A DNA stretch of 11,349 nucleotides, from positions 1 to 11,349 of the forward strand of contig SKNP01000440.1 in the NCBI GenBank assembly GCA_007120485.1, written 5' to 3'. The translations under genes were made by a program, and so were the position numbers. Under the pieces are notes generated by a model. It did not search any database. It saw only the letters and a list, made by a program, of their open reading frames with translations, and had not been told where the DNA came from. The DNA comes from Nitriliruptoraceae bacterium. Its GTDB lineage: Bacteria; Actinomycetota; Nitriliruptoria; Nitriliruptorales; Nitriliruptoraceae. Shown piece after piece: positions 1-5,863 of the stretch. The number at the start of each line of letters is the position of its first letter. Positions within the stretch are counted from its first letter, which is position 1.

Positions 1-288
1 GCGGTCGTGCGGGTCCACGATGACGGACCGGGGTTCCCGCCAGCGATCCGTGAGCAGGCGTTCGAACCGTTCGTCCGCGCCGACACCTCGCGCGGTCGCG
101 ACCGGGGTCGGGCCGGACTCGGGCTGGCGATCGCCCGCGAACTGCTGGAGGCCCAACACGGCACGATCGGGCTCTGCGCCCCCAGCGACGCGGTCGAGCT
201 CACGTTGCCGCTCGCACCCCCGCCGCCGCCGTGGCCACCGCAGCCGAACTCGTCGTCAGCGGATGGTTCGGCGTCCGTGCGGGGCTAG
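1..288 (+). CDS. Sensor histidine kinase, C-terminal fragment (HATPase_c domain)
   Basis: Only the last 95 codons are inside the window; the gene begins upstream. The fragment shows the end of a GHKL-type ATP-binding domain. The G1 box DDGPGFP lies at residues 8-14, and an F-box-like stretch follows (FEPFVRAD). The G2 box GLGLAIARELLEAQHG comes next, and the usual closing beta strand is seen (ELTLPL). The order and spacing are those of PhoR/BaeS-class two-component kinases, which autophosphorylate a histidine and pass the phosphate to a response regulator. The H box, N box, sensor and membrane parts are not in view, so the stimulus is unknown. After the domain comes a low-complexity tail rich in Pro and Ser (PPPPPWPPQPNSSS). 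Its last residues are encoded by the first unit of a 36-bp tandem repeat, which also supplies the TAG stop. The reading frame is open from base 1. The family is secure; the partner regulator cannot be named. Confidence 0.85.
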   Translation, partial: AVVRVHDDGPGFPPAIREQAFEPFVRADTSRGRDRGRAGLGLAIARELLEAQHGTIGLCAPSDAVELTLPLAPPPPPWPPQPNSSSADGSASVRG

Positions 289-364
289 CCCTCAGCGGAC
301 GGGTCGGCGTCCGTGCCGGGCTAGCCATCTGCGGACGGGTCGGTGTCCGCGCCGGGGTCGGTCA
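257..364. repeat. 36-bp tandem repeat, three units, across convergent gene ends
   Basis: Units run 257-292, 293-328 and 329-364. Units 1 and 2 agree at 32 of 36 positions. Unit 3 follows unit 2 closely for about 28 bases and then diverges. The period is a multiple of three, so each unit reads as 12 codons in both converging genes. Units 1 and 2 each contain the palindrome GGCTAGCC (283-290 and 319-326), which holds a TAG stop on both strands. The kinase stops in unit 1 and the ABC ATPase stops in unit 2. Beyond each stop the repeat stays open in the same frame, as expected if the units arose by duplication of coding sequence. There are no spacers, so this is not a CRISPR array. Confidence 0.85.
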
Positions 365-1457
365 CGTCGAAGGTGTGCACCGGTCCGTCCACCTCGATGC
401 GCACCGGTCGGCCCCGCTCGAGGTCCAGTTGCGGGCCACGGCGGGCACGGACCACCTCGCCGGCCGGCAGGGCCACCTGGGTCAGTTGGTCGTGGCCGAA
501 GTACGAGATGCCGCTGACCACCGCCGGCGCCTGCGGGTCGGCGCGCAGGCGTACCGACTCCGGCCGGATCACCACCGCGACGTGGCGTTGGGAGATCGGA
601 CGGACCGTTGGCAGGCGACCGATCGGGGTGTCGACGAGGTAGGTGCCGGCACGGGTGCCGGCGAGCACGTCCGCTTCGCCGACGAACTCGGCGACGAACC
701 GGGTGGCCGGCGCGGTGTAGAGGGTCTGCGGGTGCGCGAACTGGTGGACCCGCCCCGCTTCCATCACCGCGACCCGGTCGGCCAGGGAGAGCGCCTCCTC
801 CTGGTCGTGGGTGACGAACACCGCCGTTTGATCCGCGTCCCGCAGGATCGTACGGACCTCCTCGCGCACCGCGGCGCGCAAGGTCGCGTCCAGGTTGGAG
901 AACGGCTCGTCGAGCAGCACCAGGTCCGGGCGGGTGACGATGGCCCGGGCGAGCGCGACCCGTTGCTGCTGGCCCCCCGACAGCGCGGTGGGGTAGCGGT
1001 CCTCGACGCCCTCGAGGCCGACCAGGGTCAACGCGTCGGCGGTGCGTCGTTCACGTTCGGCTCGGGGGCGGCCGGCGAGACCGTAGGCCACGTTGCGGGC
1101 GACGGTCAGGTGGGGGAACAGCGCGTAGTCCTGGAACACCAACCCGACGTTGCGCTTCTCCGGAGGGACGGCCACCCCGGGGCCGCTGACCAGCGTCCCG
1201 TCGATCGTGATCGTGCCGGCGTCGGGGTCGGCCAGGCCGGCCACCATCCGCAGGACCGTCGTCTTGCCGCAGCCGGACGGGCCGAGCAGCGCCGTGAGGC
1301 TGCCCCGGGGAACCTCCAGGTCGACACCGTCGACCGCGACCGTGGTACCGAAGCGCTTCTCGAGGCCCCGCACATCGAGTGCTGGGGCGCTGGTGGCCGA
1401 CGCGCCGCCAGGATCCGACGGCCCGTCGTCGGGCCGGGCAGGGGCGTCGCTGGCCAC
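321..1457 (-). CDS. ABC transporter ATP-binding protein, Fe(III)/FbpC-PotA type
   Basis: Cytoplasmic ATPase subunit of an importer. Numbered from the longest possible start (GTG at 1532, 403 residues), it shows Walker A GPSGCGKT at 84-91, Q-loop Gln134, signature LSGGQQQR at 184-191, Walker B VLLDEP at 205-210, D-loop SNLD at 212-215 and switch His242. A TOBE-type C-terminal domain follows from about residue 290. The segment LFPHLTVARNVAYGL is typical of the FbpC/PotA/CysA clade. The first 50 residues of the long form are low-complexity. A GTG at 1457 has AGGAG six bases upstream, so I prefer that start (378 residues); ATG at 1487 and GTG at 1532 are alternatives. No permease or binding protein is in the window, so the substrate is not shown. 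The iron box in its upstream region favours ferric iron. Polyamine, thiamine or sulfate transport cannot be excluded. Its 3' end lies in the tandem repeat. Confidence 0.85.
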   Translation of the reverse strand: MASDAPARPDDGPSDPGGASATSAPALDVRGLEKRFGTTVAVDGVDLEVPRGSLTALLGPSGCGKTTVLRMVAGLADPDAGTITIDGTLVSGPGVAVPPEKRNVGLVFQDYALFPHLTVARNVAYGLAGRPRAERERRTADALTLVGLEGVEDRYPTALSGGQQQRVALARAIVTRPDLVLLDEPFSNLDATLRAAVREEVRTILRDADQTAVFVTHDQEEALSLADRVAVMEAGRVHQFAHPQTLYTAPATRFVAEFVGEADVLAGTRAGTYLVDTPIGRLPTVRPISQRHVAVVIRPESVRLRADPQAPAVVSGISYFGHDQLTQVALPAGEVVRARRGPQLDLERGRPVRIEVDGPVHTFDVTDPGADTDPSADG

Positions 1458-1463
1458 AGGGGG

Positions 1464-1468
1464 CTCCT
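1464..1468 (-). promoter_or_regulatory. Ribosome binding site that favours the GTG 1457 start
   Basis: On the minus strand AGGAG is followed by six bases and then GTG at 1457-1455. Neither of the two upstream in-frame candidates, ATG 1487 and GTG 1532, has a comparable site. This supports the shorter ABC ATPase start, with a leader of roughly 95 bases if transcription begins near the iron box. Confidence 0.5.
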
Positions 1469-1552
1469 GGTGATCGATCGGGGACATCGGAGGGCGTCGG
1501 GCGGGACGGGACGTGGGAGCAGGGTCGGGCACGGCCCAGGTCGACCCAACCG

Positions 1553-1571
1553 GTAGGTTAGGCTACCCTTC
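1553..1571. promoter_or_regulatory. Putative IdeR/DtxR iron box
   Basis: The 19 bases match the established actinobacterial consensus TTAGGTTAGSCTAACCTAA at 15 positions. Mismatches are at positions 1, 14, 18 and 19. The core AGGTTAG-G-CTACCCT is palindromic apart from one base per arm. It lies in the divergent gap, about 36 bases before the dtxR-like GTG start and 21 bases before the longest start of the ABC ATPase. In IdeR/DtxR regulation such a box is bound by the metal-loaded repressor. Here the placement predicts iron-dependent control of the transporter and autoregulation of the regulator. The match is read directly; binding is inferred. Confidence 0.7.
1559..1565. promoter_or_regulatory. 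Overlapping divergent -10-like hexamers inside the iron box
   Basis: TAGGCT (1559-1564) reads on the plus strand and TAGCCT (1565-1560) on the minus strand. Both fit the actinobacterial TANNNT -10 pattern and resemble the hexamers found before other genes in this window. TACCCT at 1564-1569 is an alternative for the plus strand. No good -35 is visible. If these are used, repressor on the box would cover both promoters at once. Confidence 0.4.
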
Positions 1572-1606
1572 CACGTACACACCTCCCCCCAGCCGACGGA
1601 GACGCC

Positions 1607-2329
1607 GTGGCACTCGACGCGCTCACCGCGTCCCGAGCTGACGTCACCCCGCGGTCCGATGCGGTGGATGGGGGGTCGAGTGTCGCGGCGATCGTCACGG
1701 AGGTGCTCGAGGTCCTCCTGGAGCACGACGAGCACGGCACCGCGACCAGCGGGGCGGAGCTCGACCGACGGATCCCGGTGCCCACACCGACGGTCGACGC
1801 GGCGATCCAGCAGCTGGTGGCCGACGGCACGGCCACCATCGCCGGTGACGGGCTCGTCCTCTCCGACGCTGGGCGCCCCGTGGCCATCCAGGCGGTCCGG
1901 CGACACCGTCTGACCGAGCGCATGCTGTCGGACGTGCTCGGTCTCGAATGGTGGAAGGTGCACCACGAAGCCGAGCGGTGGCTGGGGGTGCTCTCCGACG
2001 ACGTGGAAGCCCGCCTGCTGGAACTGCTCGACGACCCGGGGACCTGCCCGCACGGCAACCCGATCCCGGGGTCAGCCAACCGCCCGACCTACCGGGACGA
2101 GACCAGCCTCGCCGACGCCGCGCCGGGCCCGGTCCGCGTGGTGCGCATCACCGAGACGCTGGAGAACGACGACGAAGCGCTCCAGCTGCTGCAGAACTGC
2201 GGGTTCGTCCCGGGCCGCGACGTGGAGGTCAAGCGGACCGAGGATGGCTGGGTGCTGGTCGCCGGTTCCGTCCGTGACGCCGCGCTGCCGCCGCACGTCG
2301 CGGCGCACACCTACGTCGAGCCGTTCTGA
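1607..2329 (+). CDS. DtxR/IdeR-family metal-dependent transcriptional regulator
   Basis: 240 residues from a GTG start with GGAGA four bases upstream. An N-terminal extension of about 23 residues precedes a winged-helix domain (about 25-95). The DtxR dimerisation/metal domain follows (about 96-160, with HRLTERML and GNPIPG), then a FeoA/SH3-like domain (about 172-240). Compared with DtxR/IdeR, the ancillary-site ligands are kept: His100, Glu104, His119 and Glu183, with Glu186 in place of Gln. The primary site looks lost. Cys102 is replaced by Glu123, and the usual Glu-His pair after Arg-Trp is Leu126-Gly127. No Met occurs between residues 2 and 105 to serve as the Met10 equivalent. The family normally represses iron or manganese genes when metal-bound, and the adjoining iron box suggests it controls itself and the divergent ATPase gene. 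Family membership is firm; the metal specificity and metal dependence are open. Confidence 0.9.
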   Translation: MALDALTASRADVTPRSDAVDGGSSVAAIVTEVLEVLLEHDEHGTATSGAELDRRIPVPTPTVDAAIQQLVADGTATIAGDGLVLSDAGRPVAIQAVRRHRLTERMLSDVLGLEWWKVHHEAERWLGVLSDDVEARLLELLDDPGTCPHGNPIPGSANRPTYRDETSLADAAPGPVRVVRITETLENDDEALQLLQNCGFVPGRDVEVKRTEDGWVLVAGSVRDAALPPHVAAHTYVEPF

Positions 2330-2371
2330 CCGGCCCGGGTCGCCCGCATCCGGGGCCCGATGGCCGCCGGG

Positions 2372-2377
2372 TACGGT
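2372..2377 (+). promoter_or_regulatory. Putative -10 box for a leaderless groES-like mRNA
   Basis: TACGGT fits TANNNT and ends seven bases before the A of the ATG at 2384. That is the distance at which transcription would start on the start codon itself. There is no Shine-Dalgarno sequence before this ATG. Leaderless mRNAs with this spacing are common in Actinobacteria. Confidence 0.4.
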
Positions 2378-2383
2378 CGCGCT

Positions 2384-2731
2384 ATGAGCGAAGCTGAGCC
2401 GCTACCTGACCACGCCGAGCAACGACGCCACGTCGTCGTGCTCGGTGACCGCATCCTGGTCTCGCCACCCGAGGATGCCGAGCGCCGGACCAAAGCCGGC
2501 ATCCTCATCCCCGCGACGGCCCAGTCGGTCGACCGCAAGGGCTTGTGGGGTGAGACGTTGGGGGTCGGACCCCACGTCCGTCAGGTCCACACCGGCGACG
2601 ACGTTCTCTACCTGCCGGACGACGCCATCGAGGTGGACATCCAGGGGGAGGCGTTCCTGATCGTGCGTGAACGCGATGTGCACGCCGTCGCCTCCAACGA
2701 CCGCGAGGACGCCACGGGCCTCTACCTCTAG
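2384..2731 (+). CDS. GroES-like (Cpn10) co-chaperonin family protein
   Basis: 115 residues from ATG 2384; an in-frame ATG at 2360 would add eight residues but would lie upstream of the likely -10 box. Cpn10 features are seen in order: GDRILVSPPED near residue 24 (first beta strand), a mobile-loop-like TKAGILIP in place of the GroEL-binding IVL loop, GETLGVGPHVRQVHTGDDVLY and the closing strand EAFLIVRERDVHAV. The stretch between GVG and the GDDV turn is short, so the roof hairpin of E. coli GroES seems reduced. The N-terminal tail of about 18 residues and the C-terminal tail of about 12 are additions to the usual 95-100-residue protein. No GroEL gene is adjacent. It lies 54 bases after the dtxR-like gene on the same strand but probably has its own promoter. 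It could be a divergent paralogue rather than the main GroES. Confidence 0.8.
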   Translation: MSEAEPLPDHAEQRRHVVVLGDRILVSPPEDAERRTKAGILIPATAQSVDRKGLWGETLGVGPHVRQVHTGDDVLYLPDDAIEVDIQGEAFLIVRERDVHAVASNDREDATGLYL

Positions 2732-2787
2732 GCTTCGACGCTCGTAGTGGCCGGGGACATCAACGTGGGTGCCCCGAAGGTGCCCCC

Positions 2788-2806
2788 GGCGCGGCCCGGA
2801 CGCGCC
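2788..2806. terminator. Possible hairpin terminator after the groES-like gene
   Basis: GGCGCG and CGCGCC form a perfect six-pair stem around a seven-base loop, 57 bases beyond the groES-like stop and before the next promoter. There is no U tract, which is not unusual in high-GC Actinobacteria, but chance stems are frequent at this composition. Confidence 0.25.
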
Positions 2807-2837
2807 CCGAGCGCTCCACGCGGGCCCCTCTACTCAC

Positions 2838-2843
2838 TAGGCT
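2838..2843 (+). promoter_or_regulatory. Putative -10 box of the aminotransferase gene
   Basis: TAGGCT lies 28 bases before the GTG at 2872, giving a leader of about 22 bases. The same hexamer type sits at a similar distance before several other genes here. A second copy of CTAGGCTTCG occurs at 2728-2737 across the groES-like stop codon. Confidence 0.4.
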
Positions 2844-2857
2844 TCGCGGCGGTCAAC

Positions 2858-2863
2858 AGGGAG
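2858..2863 (+). promoter_or_regulatory. Ribosome binding site deciding the aminotransferase start
   Basis: AGGGAG is eight bases before GTG 2872 and five before the preceding in-frame TTG at 2869. The spacing and codon favour GTG 2872. Confidence 0.5.
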
Positions 2864-2871
2864 CCTGGTTG

Positions 2872-3975
2872 GTGAGCACTGCGTCGTCCGCTGCCGTCGG
2901 TCCACCCCCGGGGATGCCCGTGCGGCTGTCCTCGAACGAGTCGCCGTTCGGTCCGTCCCCGGCCGCGATGGAGGCGGCCCAGCTGGCGTTGGCGGAGGGG
3001 CACCGCTACCCGGACGACCAGAGCGTGGACCTGCGCACCGCCGTCGCCGCGCACGAGGGGGTCGCCTTCGAGCAGGTCGCGGTCGGAACGGGGTCCGCGG
3101 CGTTGCTGATGGACATCATCCCGCACGTCTGCGCTGACGTGGACGACGCGGAGGTGGTGGCGTTCAGCCGGTCCTTCGTCGTCTACCGACTGGCGGCCCG
3201 CAACGCCGGAGCCCGCTACGTCGAGGTGCCGACGGAGGGACCTGCCACGGTCGAGAGCGACGGGTACGGACGCGACGTCGACGTTCTCCTCGACCACGTC
3301 AGCGAGGCCACCCGCGTGGTCGCGATCGACAACCCCGGCAACCCCACCGGGGCGCATCTGACGGGGGAGCAGCTCGAACGCCTGTTGTCCGCGCTGCCCG
3401 AGCAGGTCACGGTCGTCATCGACGAGGCCTACCACCACTTCGCCACGGGACAACGCGGCTACCAACGCGTGGCCGAGCTGTCGGTCGACCACCCCCGGCT
3501 GCTGGTTCTGACCACCTTCTCCAAGGCCTTCGCCCTCGCGGGCCTGCGGGTAGGTGCGGTCACCGGCCCCGCGGACCTGATCGGTCCCATCGATGGTCGC
3601 CGGACCCGCTTCAACGTCTCGGTCACCGGTCAGGCCGCCGCCATCGCCAGCCTCGAGGACGCCGCACACCTGCGCCACACGGTCGAGGGGACCCTCGAGG
3701 GCCGCGCACGGATGGCCGCCGGCTTGCAGGAGCTGGGGGTGCCGTTCACCGACGGCTTGGGCAACTTCCTCACCGTCGAACTGGGAGCACCCAGCCCGCC
3801 GTACGTGGAGGCGTACGCCGACCACGGGGTCGGGGTCCGTCCGCTGGCCCCGTACGGCATGGACGAGCAGCTGCGGATCTCGGTGGGGACCCCCTCGGAG
3901 GTCGGCGCGTTCCTCACCGCCTCCGCCGACGTGCTGGCCGAGGCCCCGTCACGGCTGGGCTCCGCCGGGTTCTGA
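2872..3975 (+). CDS. hisC: Histidinol-phosphate aminotransferase (PLP fold type I)
   Basis: 367 residues, close to the usual 350-370. HisC converts imidazole acetol-phosphate and glutamate to histidinol-phosphate and 2-oxoglutarate in histidine synthesis. Visible motifs are LSSNESPFGPSP near the N-terminus (substrate-binding Asn-Glu), NPGNPTG around residue 157, DEAYHHF near 187, and the PLP Schiff-base lysine, Lys218, in TFSKAFALAGLRVG. RTRFNVS and the carboxylate-binding arginine in RISVGT (about residue 335) follow. All catalytic positions are present. No other his gene is in the window, so it is a stand-alone copy. Aromatic aminotransferases of the mycobacterial Pat type belong to the same family and cannot be separated by eye. 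The next gene on this strand starts 79 bases later. Confidence 0.8.
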   Translation: MSTASSAAVGPPPGMPVRLSSNESPFGPSPAAMEAAQLALAEGHRYPDDQSVDLRTAVAAHEGVAFEQVAVGTGSAALLMDIIPHVCADVDDAEVVAFSRSFVVYRLAARNAGARYVEVPTEGPATVESDGYGRDVDVLLDHVSEATRVVAIDNPGNPTGAHLTGEQLERLLSALPEQVTVVIDEAYHHFATGQRGYQRVAELSVDHPRLLVLTTFSKAFALAGLRVGAVTGPADLIGPIDGRRTRFNVSVTGQAAAIASLEDAAHLRHTVEGTLEGRARMAAGLQELGVPFTDGLGNFLTVELGAPSPPYVEAYADHGVGVRPLAPYGMDEQLRISVGTPSEVGAFLTASADVLAEAPSRLGSAGF

Positions 3976-4014
3976 GCGACGGGGTCGTCGTCGCGGCCCG
4001 TTGGAGCCCTTCGG

Positions 4015-4020
4015 TACCGT
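4015..4020 (+). promoter_or_regulatory. Weak candidate -10 box before the thioredoxin-like gene
   Basis: TACCGT fits TANNNT and lies 34 bases before GTG 4055, between the hisC stop and the lipoprotein gene. No -35 is evident, and read-through from hisC is equally possible. Confidence 0.25.
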
Positions 4021-4054
4021 CGCGGCCCCGGCCCGTCCGCGAAGGCATCCGCTG

Positions 4055-4627
4055 GTGGTCGTCCGTCGCCTGCTCCTCCTCGTCGTCCTGCTGCTGACCG
4101 CCTGCAGCGGGTCGTCGACCGTCGATTTCGGCCCGTCGTCGGCGGGAAGTGGGGGATCGTCCGCGGTCCGAAGCGACGAGGTCGATGCGATGCTGGCGCC
4201 CGTTCCCGACGAGGTACCGCCGCAGGACGCTCGGCTGTTCGAGGGCGGATGGCCGGAGGCGGCGGCCTACGTCCGGCGCGAAGCCGAGGCTGGCAACCCG
4301 GTGCTGGTCAACATCTTCGCCAGTTGGTGCGGGCCCTGCCGCAACGAGATGCCGATGCTGACCGAGGCGGCCGAGGACAACCCCGACGTGACGTTCCTGG
4401 GCATCGACCACCAGGATCGCCTCGAGGACGGCGAGGAGTTCGTCGAGGAGTTCGACGTGAACTTCGCCACGATCCACGACCTCGAGGGCGACGTCGCCAT
4501 CAACGTCGGCGGGATCGGGATGCCGACCACCGTGGTGTTCGATGCGGACGGCAAGCTCGCCGAGCGCGTCGTCGGCGAGGTGACCGAGAGCACCTTGGTC
4601 GAGCTGCTGGATGCCGCCCGTGGTTGA
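4055..4627 (+). CDS. TlpA/ResA-like thioredoxin-fold lipoprotein
   Basis: 190 residues from GTG 4055, with GAAGG nine bases upstream. The frame stays open far upstream, but that part is only a shadow of hisC, and a signal peptide begins here. Two arginines are followed by a Leu/Val-rich segment and the lipobox LTAC, with Cys17 as the lipidated residue. A Ser/Gly-rich linker (about 18-40) leads to a thioredoxin fold. The redox pair is Cys92/Cys95 in WCGPC, followed by RNEMPML as in TlpA/ResA, and the cis-proline is Pro157 in GIGMPTTVVFD. Such proteins reduce disulfides outside the membrane, often for cytochrome c maturation or oxidative stress. No cytochrome biogenesis gene is near, so the client is unknown. 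The fold, motif and lipoprotein nature are clear. Confidence 0.85.
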   Translation: MVVRRLLLLVVLLLTACSGSSTVDFGPSSAGSGGSSAVRSDEVDAMLAPVPDEVPPQDARLFEGGWPEAAAYVRREAEAGNPVLVNIFASWCGPCRNEMPMLTEAAEDNPDVTFLGIDHQDRLEDGEEFVEEFDVNFATIHDLEGDVAINVGGIGMPTTVVFDADGKLAERVVGEVTESTLVELLDAARG

Positions 4628-4711
4628 GGGCCGGGTCGCGTACCCACTGCAGGCTGGCGGACGTTCCGGCCGTGGTCGCCACGTGAGGGGCGAGGGGATC
4701 GGGGGTCCGCG

Positions 4712-4924
4712 GTGATCCGCCTGCTGGTCGTGTTCCTGCCGGTGTTGCTGATCGCCGGGCTGGTGCTGTGGTTCTGGGCCGTCCGGGACGCCTTCGCGCG
4801 TCACCCGGACCGGTTCGCGACGTTCACGCGGGCGACGTGGCTGACCATCAACCTGCTGATCCCGGTGCTCGGGGCGGCGTTGTACTGGGCGATCGGCCGG
4901 GTCGAGGACCGCACCACCCGGTGA
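4712..4924 (+). CDS. Small two-helix membrane protein, PLDc_N-like
   Basis: 70 residues from GTG 4712, with a G-rich tract about six bases upstream. Two hydrophobic segments are clear: residues 3-22 (LLVVFLPVLLIAGLVLWFW) and about 45-61 (LTINLLIPVLGAALYWAIG). A short polar loop of about 20 residues, rich in Arg, His and Phe, joins them. The pattern ending in LIPVLGAALYWAIGR resembles the phospholipase D nuclease N-terminal domain family. That family occurs as short stand-alone membrane proteins of unknown role in Actinobacteria. No PLD catalytic HKD motif is present. It follows the thioredoxin-like lipoprotein by 84 bases on the same strand, so the two may be co-transcribed. It ends convergently with the HMG-CoA lyase gene, 24 bases away. 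Confidence 0.7.
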   Translation: MIRLLVVFLPVLLIAGLVLWFWAVRDAFARHPDRFATFTRATWLTINLLIPVLGAALYWAIGRVEDRTTR

Positions 4925-4942
4925 CAAGCCCGCTGGGTGCGA

Positions 4943-4959
4943 CCGACGTCAACCGTCGG
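4943..4959. terminator. Possible hairpin at the convergent gene ends
   Basis: CCGACG and CGTCGG form a six-pair stem around five bases. The stem overlaps the stop codon of the HMG-CoA lyase gene (4951-4949) in the gap between convergent genes. It lacks a U tract. It may act as a two-way terminator, but the evidence is weak. Confidence 0.25.
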
Positions 4960-5863
4960 CGTGCTGCCTGGCGAGCACGGCTTCGGCGACGCGCGAGGCC
5001 GGTGGCTTGCCGAGGGTCTGGGCGAGCCAGCCGGTGGTGGCGATCAACCCTTCGAGGTCGATGCCGGTGTCGATCCCCGAGCCGTGCAGCGCGTAGACGA
5101 GGTCCTCGGTGGCCAGGTTGCCCTTCGCCCCGACCGCGTACGGGCAGCCACCCAGGCCGCCCGCGGAGGTGTCCGCGATGCTCACGCCCGCCTCGAGCGC
5201 GGCCAGCGTGTTGGCCAGGCCCTGCCCGTAGGTGTCGTGCAGGTGCACCGCCAGCCGGTCCAGCAGCACCTGCGGCGCGAGTTGCTCGATCAGGTGCTGG
5301 ACCTGGCCGCCGGTCCCGACGCCGATCGTGTCGCCCAGGGAGACCTCGTCGCACCCGAGCTCGAACAGCGACACCGTGACCCGGCAGACGTCGTCGACGG
5401 GGACCTCGCCCTGGTAGGGGCAGCCGCAGACCATCGACACGTAGCCGCGGACGCGGAGCCCCTCGTGGCGGGCTCGTCGTACGACCGGCTCGAACATCTC
5501 CAGGCTCCCGGCGATGGAGCGGTTGAGGTTGCGCTGGCTGAACTCCTCGGAAGCGGCACCGAACACGGCGATCTCGTGCACGCCGGCCGCGAGCGCACGG
5601 TCCAGGCCACGTTCGTTGGGCACCAGGACGGGGTAGCGGACGCCCTCGACGGGGGTGATGCCTGCCCACACCTCCTCGGCGTCAGCCAGCTGCGGGACCC
5701 AGTCCGGGTGGACGAACGACGTCGCTTCCACCACCGGCAGGCCGACGTGGGCGAGCCGGTCGATCAGCTCGATCTTGACCTGGGTCGGCACCGTCTCCGG
5801 CTCGTTCTGGAGCCCGTCGCGGGGGCCGACCTCGACGATGGTCACCGACTCGGGGAGGTTCAC
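4949..5863 (-). CDS. liuE: Hydroxymethylglutaryl-CoA lyase
   Basis: 304 residues, about the normal length (300). It cleaves 3-hydroxy-3-methylglutaryl-CoA to acetyl-CoA and acetoacetate, the last step of leucine breakdown. The TIM-barrel lyase motifs are complete: EVGPRDGLQNE at 11-21 with Arg15 and Asp16, the metal-binding pair His207/His209 in VHLHDTYGQG, and the catalytic loop cysteine Cys240 in GGLGGCPYA. GAKGN follows near residue 245. The GTG start overlaps the stop of the upstream alpha-subunit gene as GTGA, with AGGA eight bases before it. Translational coupling to liuD is therefore likely. It is the last gene of the cluster before convergent genes. The related homocitrate/isopropylmalate synthase families are excluded by the lyase cysteine loop. 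Confidence 0.92.
   Translation of the reverse strand: MNLPESVTIVEVGPRDGLQNEPETVPTQVKIELIDRLAHVGLPVVEATSFVHPDWVPQLADAEEVWAGITPVEGVRYPVLVPNERGLDRALAAGVHEIAVFGAASEEFSQRNLNRSIAGSLEMFEPVVRRARHEGLRVRGYVSMVCGCPYQGEVPVDDVCRVTVSLFELGCDEVSLGDTIGVGTGGQVQHLIEQLAPQVLLDRLAVHLHDTYGQGLANTLAALEAGVSIADTSAGGLGGCPYAVGAKGNLATEDLVYALHGSGIDTGIDLEGLIATTGWLAQTLGKPPASRVAEAVLARQHADG

Noticed and set aside
257..364. Repeat considered as a CRISPR array
   Set aside because: Units are directly adjacent with no spacers, and the third is degenerate; they are coding-frame tandem repeats.
231..1556. 441-codon open frame on the plus strand opposite the ABC ATPase
   Set aside because: It is antisense to a protein with all ABC motifs, has Gly/Arg/Val-rich composition with no recognisable domain, and such frames are expected opposite biased high-GC genes.
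3593..4054. Long N-terminal extension of the thioredoxin-like gene into hisC
   Set aside because: It would overlap hisC by over 380 bases and place a lipoprotein signal in the middle of the protein; GTG 4055 with GAAGG fits better.
4671..4683. CGTGG-tcg-CCACG hairpin between the lipoprotein and PLDc_N-like genes
   Set aside because: A five-pair stem with a three-base loop and no U tract is expected by chance at this GC content.
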